Below, piece by piece: positions 35,693 through 46,700 of a stretch of 64,000 bases of DNA. Location: NCBI RefSeq assembly GCF_002149925.1, contig NZ_MSLT01000006.1, forward strand, positions 248,001 through 312,000, in the 5' to 3' direction. Source of the DNA: Thioflexithrix psekupsensis. GTDB taxonomy: Bacteria > Pseudomonadota > Gammaproteobacteria > Beggiatoales > Beggiatoaceae. Both the position numbers and the translations under genes were made by a program. Below the pieces are notes generated by a model that saw only the letters and a list, made by a program, of their open reading frames with translations, ran no database searches and was not told where the DNA came from. The number at the start of each line of letters is the position of its first letter. The first letter of the stretch is position 1.

Positions 35693-36584
35693 ATTACAAC
35701 ATTCCGCATCGGCCACTCAACGCGCCATGCAAATTTCTGATTATCGATTGTTTGTTTTTGTGGAAGGTCAAAGTGATTCGTTTTTTTATGGAAATATTTG
35801 TGAGGATTTGTGCAGTGAAAGATTGAAATATCATATTTATTGTGCAAATAAAACTCCATTTTGTGAAGAATGGGGAGAGCAGAAAAAACTTTCTGGAAAA
35901 AGTGGAGTGCTTGAATTATATTCTTGTTTTAAAACAAATGGGTTACTTCTTTTTGAATTTCAAGGTAATAAAAAAGCTTCTGTTTTCTTTTTGGATAAAG
36001 ATATTGATGATTTGTTGAATAAAAAAATTAATTCTGAACATGTCATTTACACAGAATATTATGATATAGAAAATCATATTTTTGTAAATGGTAATGTGAT
36101 TAAGGGTGCGGCCTCTGCAATGAATATGGATATTCAAGAAGTTCGTGGAATAATTCCAAATGTTCATGAATGGACAATTAAAGTAGCAACTCAATGGAAA
36201 TCTTATGTGGAATTTTGTTTTTTTGCGATTAAGGCACATAAAGTAGTGGCAAATTGCCGTTATGGAGAACATCAACTTCCTAAACAATTTGACTTTGTGG
36301 GTGAGCCTGATATTTTGTCTGATGATATTGACCGTGATATTTATCATCAATGTATCCAATCACTAGATAATTTATATCAACAAAACAAGCACAACATGGT
36401 ATTTAAAGGCAAATGGTATGCTGATTTATTGGATCGTGACTTGGGTGGTAAAGGAAAACATAAAGAACTATTAATTGCTATCGCAGCTACTTTGAATTTT
36501 AACGAAGAATGGGCAAATTACTTTAAACACCCTTTAAGAAAATTACTCCGTCAAGTGGATTATCCCGAAAATATAGTGTCGTGA
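35685..36584 (+). CDS. DUF4435 TOPRIM-like protein, probable AriB-type effector
   Basis: 299 residues. TOPRIM-like acidic positions are visible: Glu27 in VFVEGQSD, Asp104/106/108 in FFLDKDIDDL, and YYDIENHIF (127-133). DUF4435 proteins of this form act as the nuclease effector in PARIS, where AriB cleaves host tRNA. The gene is translationally coupled to the upstream ATPase. No transmembrane segments or signal peptide. Low GC is shared with its partner. An alternative is a different ATPase/TOPRIM defence family with the same domain pair. Confidence 0.75.
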   Translation: MNRLQHSASATQRAMQISDYRLFVFVEGQSDSFFYGNICEDLCSERLKYHIYCANKTPFCEEWGEQKKLSGKSGVLELYSCFKTNGLLLFEFQGNKKASVFFLDKDIDDLLNKKINSEHVIYTEYYDIENHIFVNGNVIKGAASAMNMDIQEVRGIIPNVHEWTIKVATQWKSYVEFCFFAIKAHKVVANCRYGEHQLPKQFDFVGEPDILSDDIDRDIYHQCIQSLDNLYQQNKHNMVFKGKWYADLLDRDLGGKGKHKELLIAIAATLNFNEEWANYFKHPLRKLLRQVDYPENIVS

Positions 36585-36604
36585 TATGATTTACAATAAG
36601 CCCC

Positions 36605-36705
36605 TCATTTTCTCTGAATCATAATTTATAAAACCAAAGAATCCCCAGAATTTTTTCTTAGAAAAATTAATTCTGAAAATTTCGTAAACTTCTGATTCAG
36701 ACAAT
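36605..36705. repeat. Degenerate MITE-like repeat
   Basis: TCTCTGAATCATAATTTATAAA near 36611 and TTCTGAAAATTT / AACTTCTGATTCAGACAA near 36670-36704 echo the inverted arms of the 2477 and 19580 elements, but the termini are gone. It fills the gap between the DUF4435 gene and ogt. Confidence 0.4.
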
Positions 36706-36725
36706 CCCCATCTCCATTCTTTTTC

Positions 36726-37617
<892 letters not shown>

Positions 37618-37732
37618 CTAAGAGGAATTAAAGAATAAGTTGGGATAGCACGCTGAGTTTTGACTCAACCCAATTTCCGTTCTCCTTCAGTTGTCAGGCT
37701 ATCTTTAAATTAACGCAAACTAATGGGCAGAG

Positions 37733-37777
37733 ATAACGCTTTTTTAATACCTTATTTTTAGTAAAAAACAGCGTTAT
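37733..37777 (-). terminator. Candidate terminator downstream of sucCD
   Basis: ATAACGCT (37733-37740) and AGCGTTAT (37770-37777), extended inside by TTTTTTA/TAAAAAA with one bulge. It lies ~40 bases after the sucD stop. The T-run is in the stem rather than after it, so termination strength is uncertain. Confidence 0.45.
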
Positions 37778-37813
37778 TCTGCCATGAATTTTTTTATCAA
37801 TAATAAACGGCAA

Positions 37814-38692
37814 TTAACCGCCTAAAACAGCCAGCATTTTCGCGCCCAATTCAGTGGGAGAGCGACATACATTGACATGAGCCGCTTCTAAGGCTGCGAA
37901 TTTATCGGCTGCTGTGCCTTTGCCACCGGCGATGATTGCGCCGGCATGTCCCATGCGTTTGCCCGGAGGTGCAGTTACGCCCGCAATGTAGGCTACAACA
38001 GGCTTAGTGACGTTAGACTTGATAAATTCGGCCGCTTCTTCTTCCGCAGAACCGCCAATTTCTCCCACCATAATAATGCCTTCGGTGGCAGGGTCTTCTT
38101 GGAATAAGGCCAAGCAGTCAATAAAGTTCATGCCGTGAATCGGATCGCCCCCGATACCTACGCACGTGCTTTGACCTAAACCGTTATTTGTGGTTTGGAA
38201 AACCGCTTCATAAGTCAAAGTACCAGAACGCGATACAATCCCAATTTTACCGGGTTTATGAATTTGTCCGGGCATAATGCCGATTTTACAAGCACCGGGG
38301 GTAATTAGACCGGGGCAATTTGGCCCAATTAAACGGGTATTCGGATAATGATCCATCAATGCGGTTTTCACTTTCAACATGTCCATGACAGGAATGCCTT
38401 CAGTGATACATGCAATCACTTTAATTCCCGCATCGGCTGCTTCTAAAATCGCATCCGCGGCGAAAGGCGCAGGAACATAAATCATAGACGCTTCGGCACC
38501 GGTTTGAGCGACGGCATCGTGAACGGTGTTAAATACCGGCAAGCCTAAATGGGTGCTACCACTGCGGCCGGGTGTGACTCCGCCGACCATTTTAGTACCG
38601 TAAGCAATCGCTTGTTCGGAGTGGAACGTGCCTTGTTTGCCGGTGAAACCTTGACAAATTACTTTGGTGTTGGCATCAATTAAAATACTCAT
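37814..38692 (-). CDS. sucD: Succinyl-CoA synthetase, alpha subunit
   Basis: 292 residues. CoA-binding [33 protein letters not shown], and the phosphorylated His in [18 protein letters not shown]. With SucC it converts succinyl-CoA to succinate with ATP/GTP formation in the TCA cycle. Four bases downstream of sucC. Confidence 0.98.
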   Translation of the reverse strand: MSILIDANTKVICQGFTGKQGTFHSEQAIAYGTKMVGGVTPGRSGSTHLGLPVFNTVHDAVAQTGAEASMIYVPAPFAADAILEAADAGIKVIACITEGIPVMDMLKVKTALMDHYPNTRLIGPNCPGLITPGACKIGIMPGQIHKPGKIGIVSRSGTLTYEAVFQTTNNGLGQSTCVGIGGDPIHGMNFIDCLALFQEDPATEGIIMVGEIGGSAEEEAAEFIKSNVTKPVVAYIAGVTAPPGKRMGHAGAIIAGGKGTAADKFAALEAAHVNVCRSPTELGAKMLAVLGG

Positions 38693-38696
38693 CGCT

Positions 38697-39860
38697 TTAT
38701 CCTTTTACCGCTTTAACGACTTTTGCCGCTGCATCGGCCAAATCATCGGCCGGAATCAGGGATAGACCACTGTCTTTTAACAATTGTTTACCCGCAGCCA
38801 CGTTAGTGCCTTCTAAACGCACCACCACCGGCAAACTAATGCCCACTTCTTTCACGGCGGTGATAATCCCTTCAGCAATTAAGTCACATTTCACAATGCC
38901 ACCAAAAATATTGACTAAAATGGCTTTCACATTTTTGTCAGATAAAATCAGTTTAAAGGCTTCCGTCACTTTAGCGGCGGTGGTGCCGCCGCCTACGTCT
39001 AAGAAGTTAGCGGGTTCGCCACCATATAACTTGATAATATCCATCGTGGCCATCGCCAAGCCCGCACCATTCACCATACACGCAATATTACCGTCTAAGG
39101 TGACATAATTCAGGTCGAATTGACGCGCCCGATCTTCTTTCTCATCCACTTGAGACGGATCGTACATTGCCGCTAAATCAGTGTGACGATATAAGGCGTT
39201 GTCATCAATATTCACTTTGCCGTCTAAAGCCATTAATTCGCCTTTATCATTGACGATTAACGGGTTGATTTCGACTAAGCTCAAGTCTTTTTCAACAAAT
39301 AAACGGTATAAATTAGACAATAAGAAAGTCAATTGTTTGGCTTGGTCGGCATTTAAACCGATGGCGAAAGCGATTTCGCGGCATTGATAGGCTTGTAAGC
39401 CGGTGACAGGATCGACGTGGCGAGTAATGATTTTTTCGGGGGTGTGTGCGGCGACTTCTTCGATGTCCATACCGCCTTCGCTAGATGCGATCACGGCAAC
39501 TCGGCGTTTTGCTCGGTCAACCAATAAACTCAAATACAGTTCAGTGACAATTCCCGTAGGCGTTTCGACCAGTACACAACCAATCGGTTGGCCTTTGCTG
39601 TCGGTTTGGTGGGTGACGAGGTTTTTTCCGATGAGCTGAGTGGCGATGCTTTGAACTTCGTCTAAGGATTTAACCTTTTTTACGCCACCGGCTTTACCGC
39701 GTCCGCCCGCGTGAACTTGGGCTTTAACCATCCAAGAATCCCCACCTAATTCCTCGGCTTTTTGTCGCGCTTCGGCGGGATTAAATGCAGGATACCCTGT
39801 GGGGACAGGAATGAGATAATCGGCAAATAATCTTTTTGCTTGATATTCGTGTATATTCAT
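38697..39860 (-). CDS. sucC: Succinyl-CoA synthetase, beta subunit
   Basis: 387 residues, ATP-grasp nucleotide-binding subunit: [45 protein letters not shown] and [16 protein letters not shown]. First gene of sucCD; transcribed leftwards. The sdh and sucAB genes are not in the window. Confidence 0.98.
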   Translation of the reverse strand: MNIHEYQAKRLFADYLIPVPTGYPAFNPAEARQKAEELGGDSWMVKAQVHAGGRGKAGGVKKVKSLDEVQSIATQLIGKNLVTHQTDSKGQPIGCVLVETPTGIVTELYLSLLVDRAKRRVAVIASSEGGMDIEEVAAHTPEKIITRHVDPVTGLQAYQCREIAFAIGLNADQAKQLTFLLSNLYRLFVEKDLSLVEINPLIVNDKGELMALDGKVNIDDNALYRHTDLAAMYDPSQVDEKEDRARQFDLNYVTLDGNIACMVNGAGLAMATMDIIKLYGGEPANFLDVGGGTTAAKVTEAFKLILSDKNVKAILVNIFGGIVKCDLIAEGIITAVKEVGISLPVVVRLEGTNVAAGKQLLKDSGLSLIPADDLADAAAKVVKAVKG

Positions 39861-40041
39861 CAGTTAGCCTCTTGAAAAGAGATACTTATTGTGTTGTTTT
39901 GTGTTTGGGGTCAGAAGCGATTCTGACTGGCTCACACGGGTTACGAAAAATGTGCATCGTAACGCCTATGCCGTTTTGCAGCAAGCGTTCCGTTTCAAAA
40001 AAGATTTATTTTTTACAGACTGCCTGAAAGCAGGTGATATT

Positions 40042-40863
40042 ATGCCAGAATTACCAGAAGTCGAAACCACACGTTTAGGTTTATTACCGCATCTTGCAGC
40101 GCAGCAAATTGCGTGGGTACACGTCCATCAACCGCGTTTACGCTGGCCAATCCCCGAAAATCTGGCTGAAATGCTGTCTGGACAGCTCATCACTGAAATT
40201 AATCGTCGCGGTAAATATTTATTATTTATTTGTAAAACAGGTGATTATTTTTTAATTCATCTGGGCATGTCGGGCAGTTTGCGTTTGGTGGAGGCAGAAA
40301 CAGCGTTGGCCAAACATGATCATGTGGAGTTAGGTTTGGCATCGGGGAAAATTTTACGTTACCACGATCCGCGTCGTTTTGGTTGCGTGTTACTCGGAGA
40401 AGGCGATGTGATGCAACATCCGTTATTGGTCAATTTGGGGCCAGAACCCTTGTCTGATGCGTTTAACGCCGCTTATCTTTACAATCAGACCAGAACACGA
40501 CGCAGTGCCATTAAAACGGTGATTATGAATGCGCATATTGTCGTTGGCGTGGGGAATATTTACGCCAATGAAGCGTTATTTTTAGCGGGCATTGACCCCC
40601 GACGTGCGGCCTGTGAAGTGGAAGAAAATCAATGTGATGCGCTAGTTCTCGCCATTCGACAAGTGCTGACCGCTGCGATTGCGATGGGTGGAACGACGTT
40701 ACGCGATTTTGTGAATAGCAGCGGACAGCCGGGCTATTTTCAACAAACATTACAGGTTTATGATCGGGCGGGTCAACCGTGTGTTCGCTGTGATAAGGGT
40801 ATTGTAGAACATACCGTGTTGGGAAACCGCAGCAGTTATTTTTGTGCGGGGTGTCAAAAGTAG
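40042..40863 (+). CDS. mutM: Formamidopyrimidine-DNA glycosylase
   Basis: 273 residues from ATG 40042 (MPELPEVETTRLG): Pro2 is the catalytic nucleophile, so this start is required even though the frame is open 51 codons further upstream. HxxK-type helix ...GVGNIYANEALFLAGIDP, and a C-terminal zinc finger (CVRCDKGI ... CAGCQK). It excises 8-oxoguanine and nicks the abasic site. Confidence 0.97.
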   Translation: MPELPEVETTRLGLLPHLAAQQIAWVHVHQPRLRWPIPENLAEMLSGQLITEINRRGKYLLFICKTGDYFLIHLGMSGSLRLVEAETALAKHDHVELGLASGKILRYHDPRRFGCVLLGEGDVMQHPLLVNLGPEPLSDAFNAAYLYNQTRTRRSAIKTVIMNAHIVVGVGNIYANEALFLAGIDPRRAACEVEENQCDALVLAIRQVLTAAIAMGGTTLRDFVNSSGQPGYFQQTLQVYDRAGQPCVRCDKGIVEHTVLGNRSSYFCAGCQK

Positions 40864-40887
40864 GGGGAAATTTTTGTTTGAATCACA

Positions 40888-41865
40888 TTATTCTGATGAT
40901 GAATGACCAAAATGCTGATACCCCGTCTGATTTAAAGTAAACAATTTTCCTTGTGCATCAAAGCAACGTAATCCTTTTTCTGTTTCAATTGTACCAATTC
41001 GAGTACAACGCAAGGTTGGTGGGAGCAGATTGGGAAGCAGAGGACTCAAGGCCTCAGGCACAGTAAAACACAATTCATAATCATCGCCCGCGCTCAAAGC
41101 CAAACGATAAGCCTCTGATAATTCGACCGATTGACGCAACGGCAAAGACAAAGGCAAATTTTCCAACTGTAAACTCGCGCCCACATCGCTGGCGGTCAAA
41201 ATATGACCCAAATCCGCCGCTAAACCATCAGAAATATCCACCGCACTGCTGGCGATGTCTAACAAAAGCTGCCCCGCCTGCCAACGTGGATTGGGATAAA
41301 ACAGGCGAGAAATCAAATAGTTTCGATATTTTTCTTCTGATACCACGTGACGATTCTGCACAATCGCCAAACCCAATCCTGCATCTCCCAAAGTGCCTGT
41401 GACATAGATGCCATCACCGACTTGTGCGCCGCTGCGTCGCAAGCCACAGCCCGCAGGTACTGTTCCCATGATTTGTATTGTAATCGTTAATGTGCCACGC
41501 GTAGTATCACCACCGATCAAGCTCACCTGCGCTTGTTCTGCCAACGAAGCAAGCCCTTGCGTAAACTCTGCCCACCATTTGGGATCGTGATGCGGACACG
41601 TTAAGGCTAAAGTCATCCACGCAGGAGTCGCGCCCATTGCCGCTAAATCACTCAAATTAACTGCTAACGCCTTGTATCCAATGGCAAAAACAGGTGTTTC
41701 TTCAGGAAAATGCACCCCAGCCACCAGCGTATCCACAGACACCACCAATTGCTGTCGTGCATCTATACGACAAATAGCCGCATCATCTCCAATTCCTAAA
41801 ATCACATCGTCCCGTTTAGGATAATGCGCATTAAAAAAAGTATTAATTCGTTCAAACTCATTCAT
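40888..41865 (-). CDS. thiL: Thiamine-monophosphate kinase
   Basis: 325 residues. IGDDAAICRI, VSVDTLVAGVHFP, IGGDTTRGTLTITI and SSAVDISDGLAADL match ThiL. It phosphorylates thiamine-P to the active diphosphate. It is the last gene of the 54.6-40.9 kb minus-strand run, seven bases after the exosortase-associated gene; it is probably co-transcribed rather than functionally linked. Confidence 0.96.
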   Translation of the reverse strand: MNEFERINTFFNAHYPKRDDVILGIGDDAAICRIDARQQLVVSVDTLVAGVHFPEETPVFAIGYKALAVNLSDLAAMGATPAWMTLALTCPHHDPKWWAEFTQGLASLAEQAQVSLIGGDTTRGTLTITIQIMGTVPAGCGLRRSGAQVGDGIYVTGTLGDAGLGLAIVQNRHVVSEEKYRNYLISRLFYPNPRWQAGQLLLDIASSAVDISDGLAADLGHILTASDVGASLQLENLPLSLPLRQSVELSEAYRLALSAGDDYELCFTVPEALSPLLPNLLPPTLRCTRIGTIETEKGLRCFDAQGKLFTLNQTGYQHFGHSSSE

Positions 41866-41871
41866 TATTTT

Positions 41872-42510
41872 TTATGGATAAGTGTAATTTTTTGCGAGAT
41901 AATGTGTCTGCAATTGTAGCCACCATTCTCGATTAAACCAATAAGCTAAATACACAGGTAAAATTAACACGGTAAAATAAACTAAAAAGCCACCAAAAAC
42001 CTCTAATGTTTTGCCAATCCAAGCCGAAACAGGTTGATGAATCGTTTGCAAATTAGCACTGATATAAACCAAAAAAGGATCATCCGCGGCCAATAGATTT
42101 AACATCGCAATATTGACTTTTAAATAAATCGCTAAAAAAGTAAATATAAAAACTAAAACTGTACCAATTAATGTTTTTTTAATTTTTCCCGTTGGACTGG
42201 CTAATAATAACAACCAAACTAAAGGAAATCCTAAAGTTAATGCTGTCATATTGCCGACTTTAGCATTCCACGTAAATAGCGCGGTTTCTCCTGCTTTTTG
42301 TGGCAATAATAAAAAAGTATTAATATGCCAATCGATCAAATTAGAATAATTTAAGCTGGCGCGGGCGCGATCATAAGTCACTTGCAATAAAACATCTTGC
42401 ACAGGCGCAATAGCAGCCAAAATAACGGGCTGTAATAACCACCACCATAAGAAAAAAGCAGGAATAAGCCACAAGGCCATTTGTGCAAAATAACGGGTTA
42501 ATGTGTTCAT
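41872..42510 (-). CDS. Exosortase H-associated membrane protein
   Basis: 212 residues, about four TM helices (~8-30, ~90-108, ~113-133, ~168-192), with a periplasmic loop holding ARASLNYSNLIDWHINTFLLLP. It begins four bases after the exosortase gene, and its size and layout match the family regularly found next to XrtH. It presumably supports exosortase action; no catalytic residues can be named. XrtH identity of the neighbour strengthens this assignment. Confidence 0.72.
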   Translation of the reverse strand: MNTLTRYFAQMALWLIPAFFLWWWLLQPVILAAIAPVQDVLLQVTYDRARASLNYSNLIDWHINTFLLLPQKAGETALFTWNAKVGNMTALTLGFPLVWLLLLASPTGKIKKTLIGTVLVFIFTFLAIYLKVNIAMLNLLAADDPFLVYISANLQTIHQPVSAWIGKTLEVFGGFLVYFTVLILPVYLAYWFNREWWLQLQTHYLAKNYTYP

Positions 42511-42513
42511 TTT

Positions 42514-43032
42514 TTACACCGCCGTAGCTGGATCAGAAGAAGGGAAAGAAACAGGCTTAGTTTGAGTTAATAAAACCCATGCGAACAACATTAATATTAA
42601 TACATTTAATAAAATCGGCCAGAAATAAGAATGGAATATATCAAATGTTTCAAATTCAAACCAATGTCCAAAATAAATTAAAGAGATTAAACGCAACACA
42701 TTAATCACTTGAATCAAGAATAATCCCAATGCAATAAAAAAGGCTTTTTTAGCAAAATTAAACCACGGATAAGCCAAAATACTCGACAAATATAACCAAG
42801 ACACAGAAAACGCCGTACAGGCTTCCGTGACTTCTATGGCAAAATTAGACACAGAATGTCTTAATATGGCTTTATCCAGCACAATTTGGCTGTCAAATAA
42901 TTGCATAATATAGCCCGTAATGGTCGCCAAAATGAGGCTAAATTGATCTGAAAATGGAGCAAATTCTTCCAATTTTAATATATTTAAACCAATAATTGAC
43001 AGAATCGAAAAAACCAAGAAATAACCCACCAC
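42514..43032 (-). CDS. xrtH: Exosortase H (IPTL-CTERM-type transpeptidase)
   Basis: 172 residues with about four to five TM helices. The exosortase catalytic set is present: Cys in VTEACTAFSVSWLYL, Arg in VLRLISLIYFGHW, and His in DIFHSYFWP. The short length fits the XrtH subtype, which sorts IPTLxxWG-CTERM proteins. It cleaves C-terminal sorting signals at the inner membrane. No IPTL-CTERM substrate was found in this window, so targets lie elsewhere. It overlaps neither neighbour but is only three bases from lipB. Confidence 0.82.
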   Translation of the reverse strand: MVGYFLVFSILSIIGLNILKLEEFAPFSDQFSLILATITGYIMQLFDSQIVLDKAILRHSVSNFAIEVTEACTAFSVSWLYLSSILAYPWFNFAKKAFFIALGLFLIQVINVLRLISLIYFGHWFEFETFDIFHSYFWPILLNVLILMLFAWVLLTQTKPVSFPSSDPATAV

Positions 43033-43035
43033 GTA

Positions 43036-43686
43036 TCACTCCTCAATGGTATTTAACCAGTGATGATTTCTATAGTCTAAAGCAGACAATAAGCAATCTA
43101 AAAATTCTTGGCTTAATGCAGAGAATTCTTTTTTAACCCCTAAATCTACCAATTGCGTCATTTTTAAATCAGCATAACCACAAGGATTAATCCATGAAAA
43201 TGGCGTTAAATCCATAGCGATATTTAAACTTAATCCATGATAGCTGCAACCACGACGAATGCGTAAGCCTAAAGAGGCAATTTTTTCTTCATTCACATAG
43301 ACCCCAGGGGCATGATCTCGACGATTTGCAGTCAAAGAATAAAGGGCTAAAAAATCAATAATTGCCTGCTCTAATGCCGTGACTAATGTCTTAACGCCCC
43401 ATTGGGGACGGCGTTTTAAATCCATTAACACATAAACCACCAATTGACCCGGCGCGTGATAAGTCACTTGCCCACCCCGATCACAAAAAAAGACAGGAAT
43501 ATCATGGGGTTTAATAATGTGTTCAACTCGTCCCGCCTGTCCCAAAGTATAAACTGCGGGATGTTGCACCAGCCACAATTCATCAGGCGTATTCTCGTCC
43601 CGTTGTGCAGTAAACTGCTGCATGGCGTGATAAGTTTCCGCATAAAAACACAAGCCAAAATCTCGAATAAATACGGTATCTATCAT
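43036..43686 (-). CDS. lipB: Octanoyl-[ACP]:protein N-octanoyltransferase
   Basis: 216 residues. HPAVYTLGQAG, RGGQVTYHAPGQLVVY (catalytic region) and IRRGCSYHGLSLNI (catalytic Cys is usually in the later C-x-P segment INPCGYADLKMTQL). It moves octanoate from ACP to lipoyl domains before LipA acts. lipA is absent nearby. It lies within the polysaccharide run, 20 bases after the giant glycosyltransferase, an unusual location. Confidence 0.95.
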   Translation of the reverse strand: MIDTVFIRDFGLCFYAETYHAMQQFTAQRDENTPDELWLVQHPAVYTLGQAGRVEHIIKPHDIPVFFCDRGGQVTYHAPGQLVVYVLMDLKRRPQWGVKTLVTALEQAIIDFLALYSLTANRRDHAPGVYVNEEKIASLGLRIRRGCSYHGLSLNIAMDLTPFSWINPCGYADLKMTQLVDLGVKKEFSALSQEFLDCLLSALDYRNHHWLNTIEE

Positions 43687-43706
43687 AGAATGAGAAAGCT
43701 AAAAAA

Positions 43707-46700
43707 TTATCGAATCGCATGATTAAAAGCCACAAAAGCATCATAAAATGATTTAGGCTGGCCATTTACATCTAAAACACCATGTTCTTGACAAATTTGA
43801 TATAAATAAAATCCTGTTAAAAACACGTTATTATCGCTGTGATTTTCGACAATTAAAGTATCCCCCATTAAGAAATCTGGCACGGATAAAGTCACCGTTT
43901 GCCAATCTGTAACATTGTTTAAATGAATGGATTGTTGCCATGTTTCTCGTTCGCTATTAGGACGGGTTAATTTAACCGTTAATTCCAGCGCATGAGATGC
44001 AGCACGAACTTGAAATAACAGCGTAAAAGGTTTCTCTGGCCAAGTCACTAATTCATGATTAATGGGAACGTGTTGTGACAATTGGCCATCCGCTTGTAAT
44101 TGCGCGGCATGGGCTTGTAATGTTTCATCAAATATCACTATTCCACGCTTCAATTCCCAACACGAATAATGTCGCTCAAATAAACCATTACGTAATAAAT
44201 TAATGCGTTTATCTTGCACTGTCCACAAACTATAACCCATTGTTTGTTCACGTAAAATTTTAGCCGCATAATGTAAGAAATCAGGCAAGGCTTGCGCATC
44301 AAATTGCGCATTTTTCTCAAAACCAGGGGTATTGTCAATAAAATTAAACTGGTCAAAGAAAAGTGTATTTTGCGTGTGTTTGCGTACGGTATTGATCAGG
44401 TGTTGTAACCGCTCTAATGCGAGCTTTGCGCCAATCATTTCTCCCTGATTATGTGCGCCCCAAGAGATCGAATAATAAAGCATGGTAAAATGAGTATCGC
44501 CATCGACATCAAATAAAGGATAATGACAGAAATAATCATCATGATTATTCATCAATTCACAATCCACGCGCACTTCCATCGTTAAAGGTGGAAATGCAGC
44601 CCGCCCTATGGTAAATATTTTTTGCAACATCATATCGCAATAAGTTAAATATAATTCTTGTGCAGGCGTGCGATGTAAAGGAATAGGCACTTCGGATAAA
44701 TGAGTGAAATGCGCCTGATATTTGGCATTAATTTCTTCTAGCGAATAATGCTGCTCTAAATAATCTTGATAACCACTGAATTTGGCATAATCTAATCGCT
44801 CTTGATCCGACACCACAATTCCACCAATCGCATGAGAAAATAATTGGAAATCTTCCCACGTAATAAAACCACCTAAAACATGCAATTCAGACTTTACCAT
44901 TGACCATAAACGAGTTAAAAATAAAGTCCATGCTTTTTGTATTAATTCATCCGTCATAAAATGTAAAGAACGAGTGAGCATAGACGTTTTAATGTCAACT
45001 CCATGATCAAAAGCAAAACCAATTCTTAAAATAACCTGCAAACCGATATTTTTTGCTTGCGTTAATAAAACCGCTAAAGATTCCCAATACTCTTCATAGA
45101 ATTCAACAGGATTAATGTTGGGTTGAAATCCCGTCCAAGGAATGACTAAAATAATGGTGTTAAAATCCATTGCTTTTAAATTAAGCAATTGTTGTTCTGT
45201 TTGGCGTAAGTTTAAATAACTCCAACAATCAATCGCACTGCCTTGAGCGAAGAAATGAGTGGCTCTAATTTTCTCACGTGGCGTTGGAAATGTACCTAAT
45301 TTTGCCAAACGCCAAGCGGCTGATTCTGGTGAAATTTGTGGCGGAGGCGGCAATTGTTGGGCTAAAATAGTTTGCCATTTGTCATAGAATTTTTGACGAT
45401 TAATAGTCTGATAAGCTTTATAACCACTGTTGACATCCGTGCCTGCGGTAATTCCCTCATGATGAATCACCACTGATTCTGGACAATACATAACAGAATA
45501 ACCCGCTACCCAAGTGGAAAGACACAAATCCGTATCTTCATAATAAGCAGGCGCATAACGCAAATCAAAACCACCTATCTTTTGCCATAATGATTTGCGA
45601 ATCATCAAGCTCGCACCTGAACAATAATCAACAGGGCGTATCCGATTAAAACGCGGGTCTGTAGGGTCTTGCATTCGCCCATAATTCCAACCGCTGGCAT
45701 CATTAAAAATAATGCCGCCTGCTTCTTGTAATAAACCATTGGGATAAACCAATTTAGAACCGACAATGCCAATTTTCGGATCGCTGTTAATCAGCGATAA
45801 TAAACGGCTTAACCAATTCGGAGTCACTTGCGTGTCATTATTGAGAAATAACACGAATTCTCCTCGTGCCAATTCCGCCCCTTGACGACAGGCTTCAACA
45901 AAACCTTTATTATCCGTGTTATTAATCACGCGGAAATTGCCTGTTAATTCGGCTAAAAATTCCGCCGTTTCATCAGAAGAAGCGTTATTAATAATAATCA
46001 CTTCTCGATTAATATGATTATCGTAAAGCTGTAATGTTAATAAGCAATTATAAGTATATAAAACTTTATTAAATACAGGAATCACAATACTGACTTGCGG
46101 CGGCGCATCCCATTCTCTTAAATGCAACGATTGTAAAGTGAATTGCGACACGAATGGCGGTGGTTTTAACATCGCCCAAATGGCAATATAAGCCTGATCC
46201 GTGGCATCTTCACTAAATAGGGTTAATGACAGCGATTCTCCGGCCGTAATAAACAAGGGTTCAGGCAAGTCTAAAGTCACCCAATCATTATCTTTCCAAT
46301 GTTCGGTATTGACACGCCATTTTAGCGCACCTAATTCCAGCGATAAATGACAAGCATTAACTCGCCCATACGTGCCAACGCGCAGACGTACACTGTAAAC
46401 ATGCCCTTCTGTGGGCTTAAAAACGGTTTTAAGGCGTTGATGACGGGTCAAGGCTATGGGGGTATCGCCATAGGGAATTATCGCTGTGAGCGGCGTTTCC
46501 TGCGCGTTTAACAACTGCGCGGCCAATTGCCACTGTTCATCCGCAGGGCGTGGCGGTAATGCAATGGGATGTGGGGGGCGTTTTGGGGGAAATTGTCGCA
46601 ATAAATCCTGTAAACGTGCTTTAACGGCAGTCATTCCATAGGTTTTTTCAATATGATCGCGGCCATTGGTGGCTAAAGTCTGCCAAAGTGCCTCATTTTG

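Noticed and set aside
40042-40863. Longer mutM start at 39889
   Set aside because: MutM needs Pro at position 2; only ATG 40042 gives MPELPEVE.
40888-43032. IPTL-CTERM substrate of exosortase H inside the window
   Set aside because: No C-terminus with an IPTLxxWG-like motif followed by a TM helix and basic tail was found.
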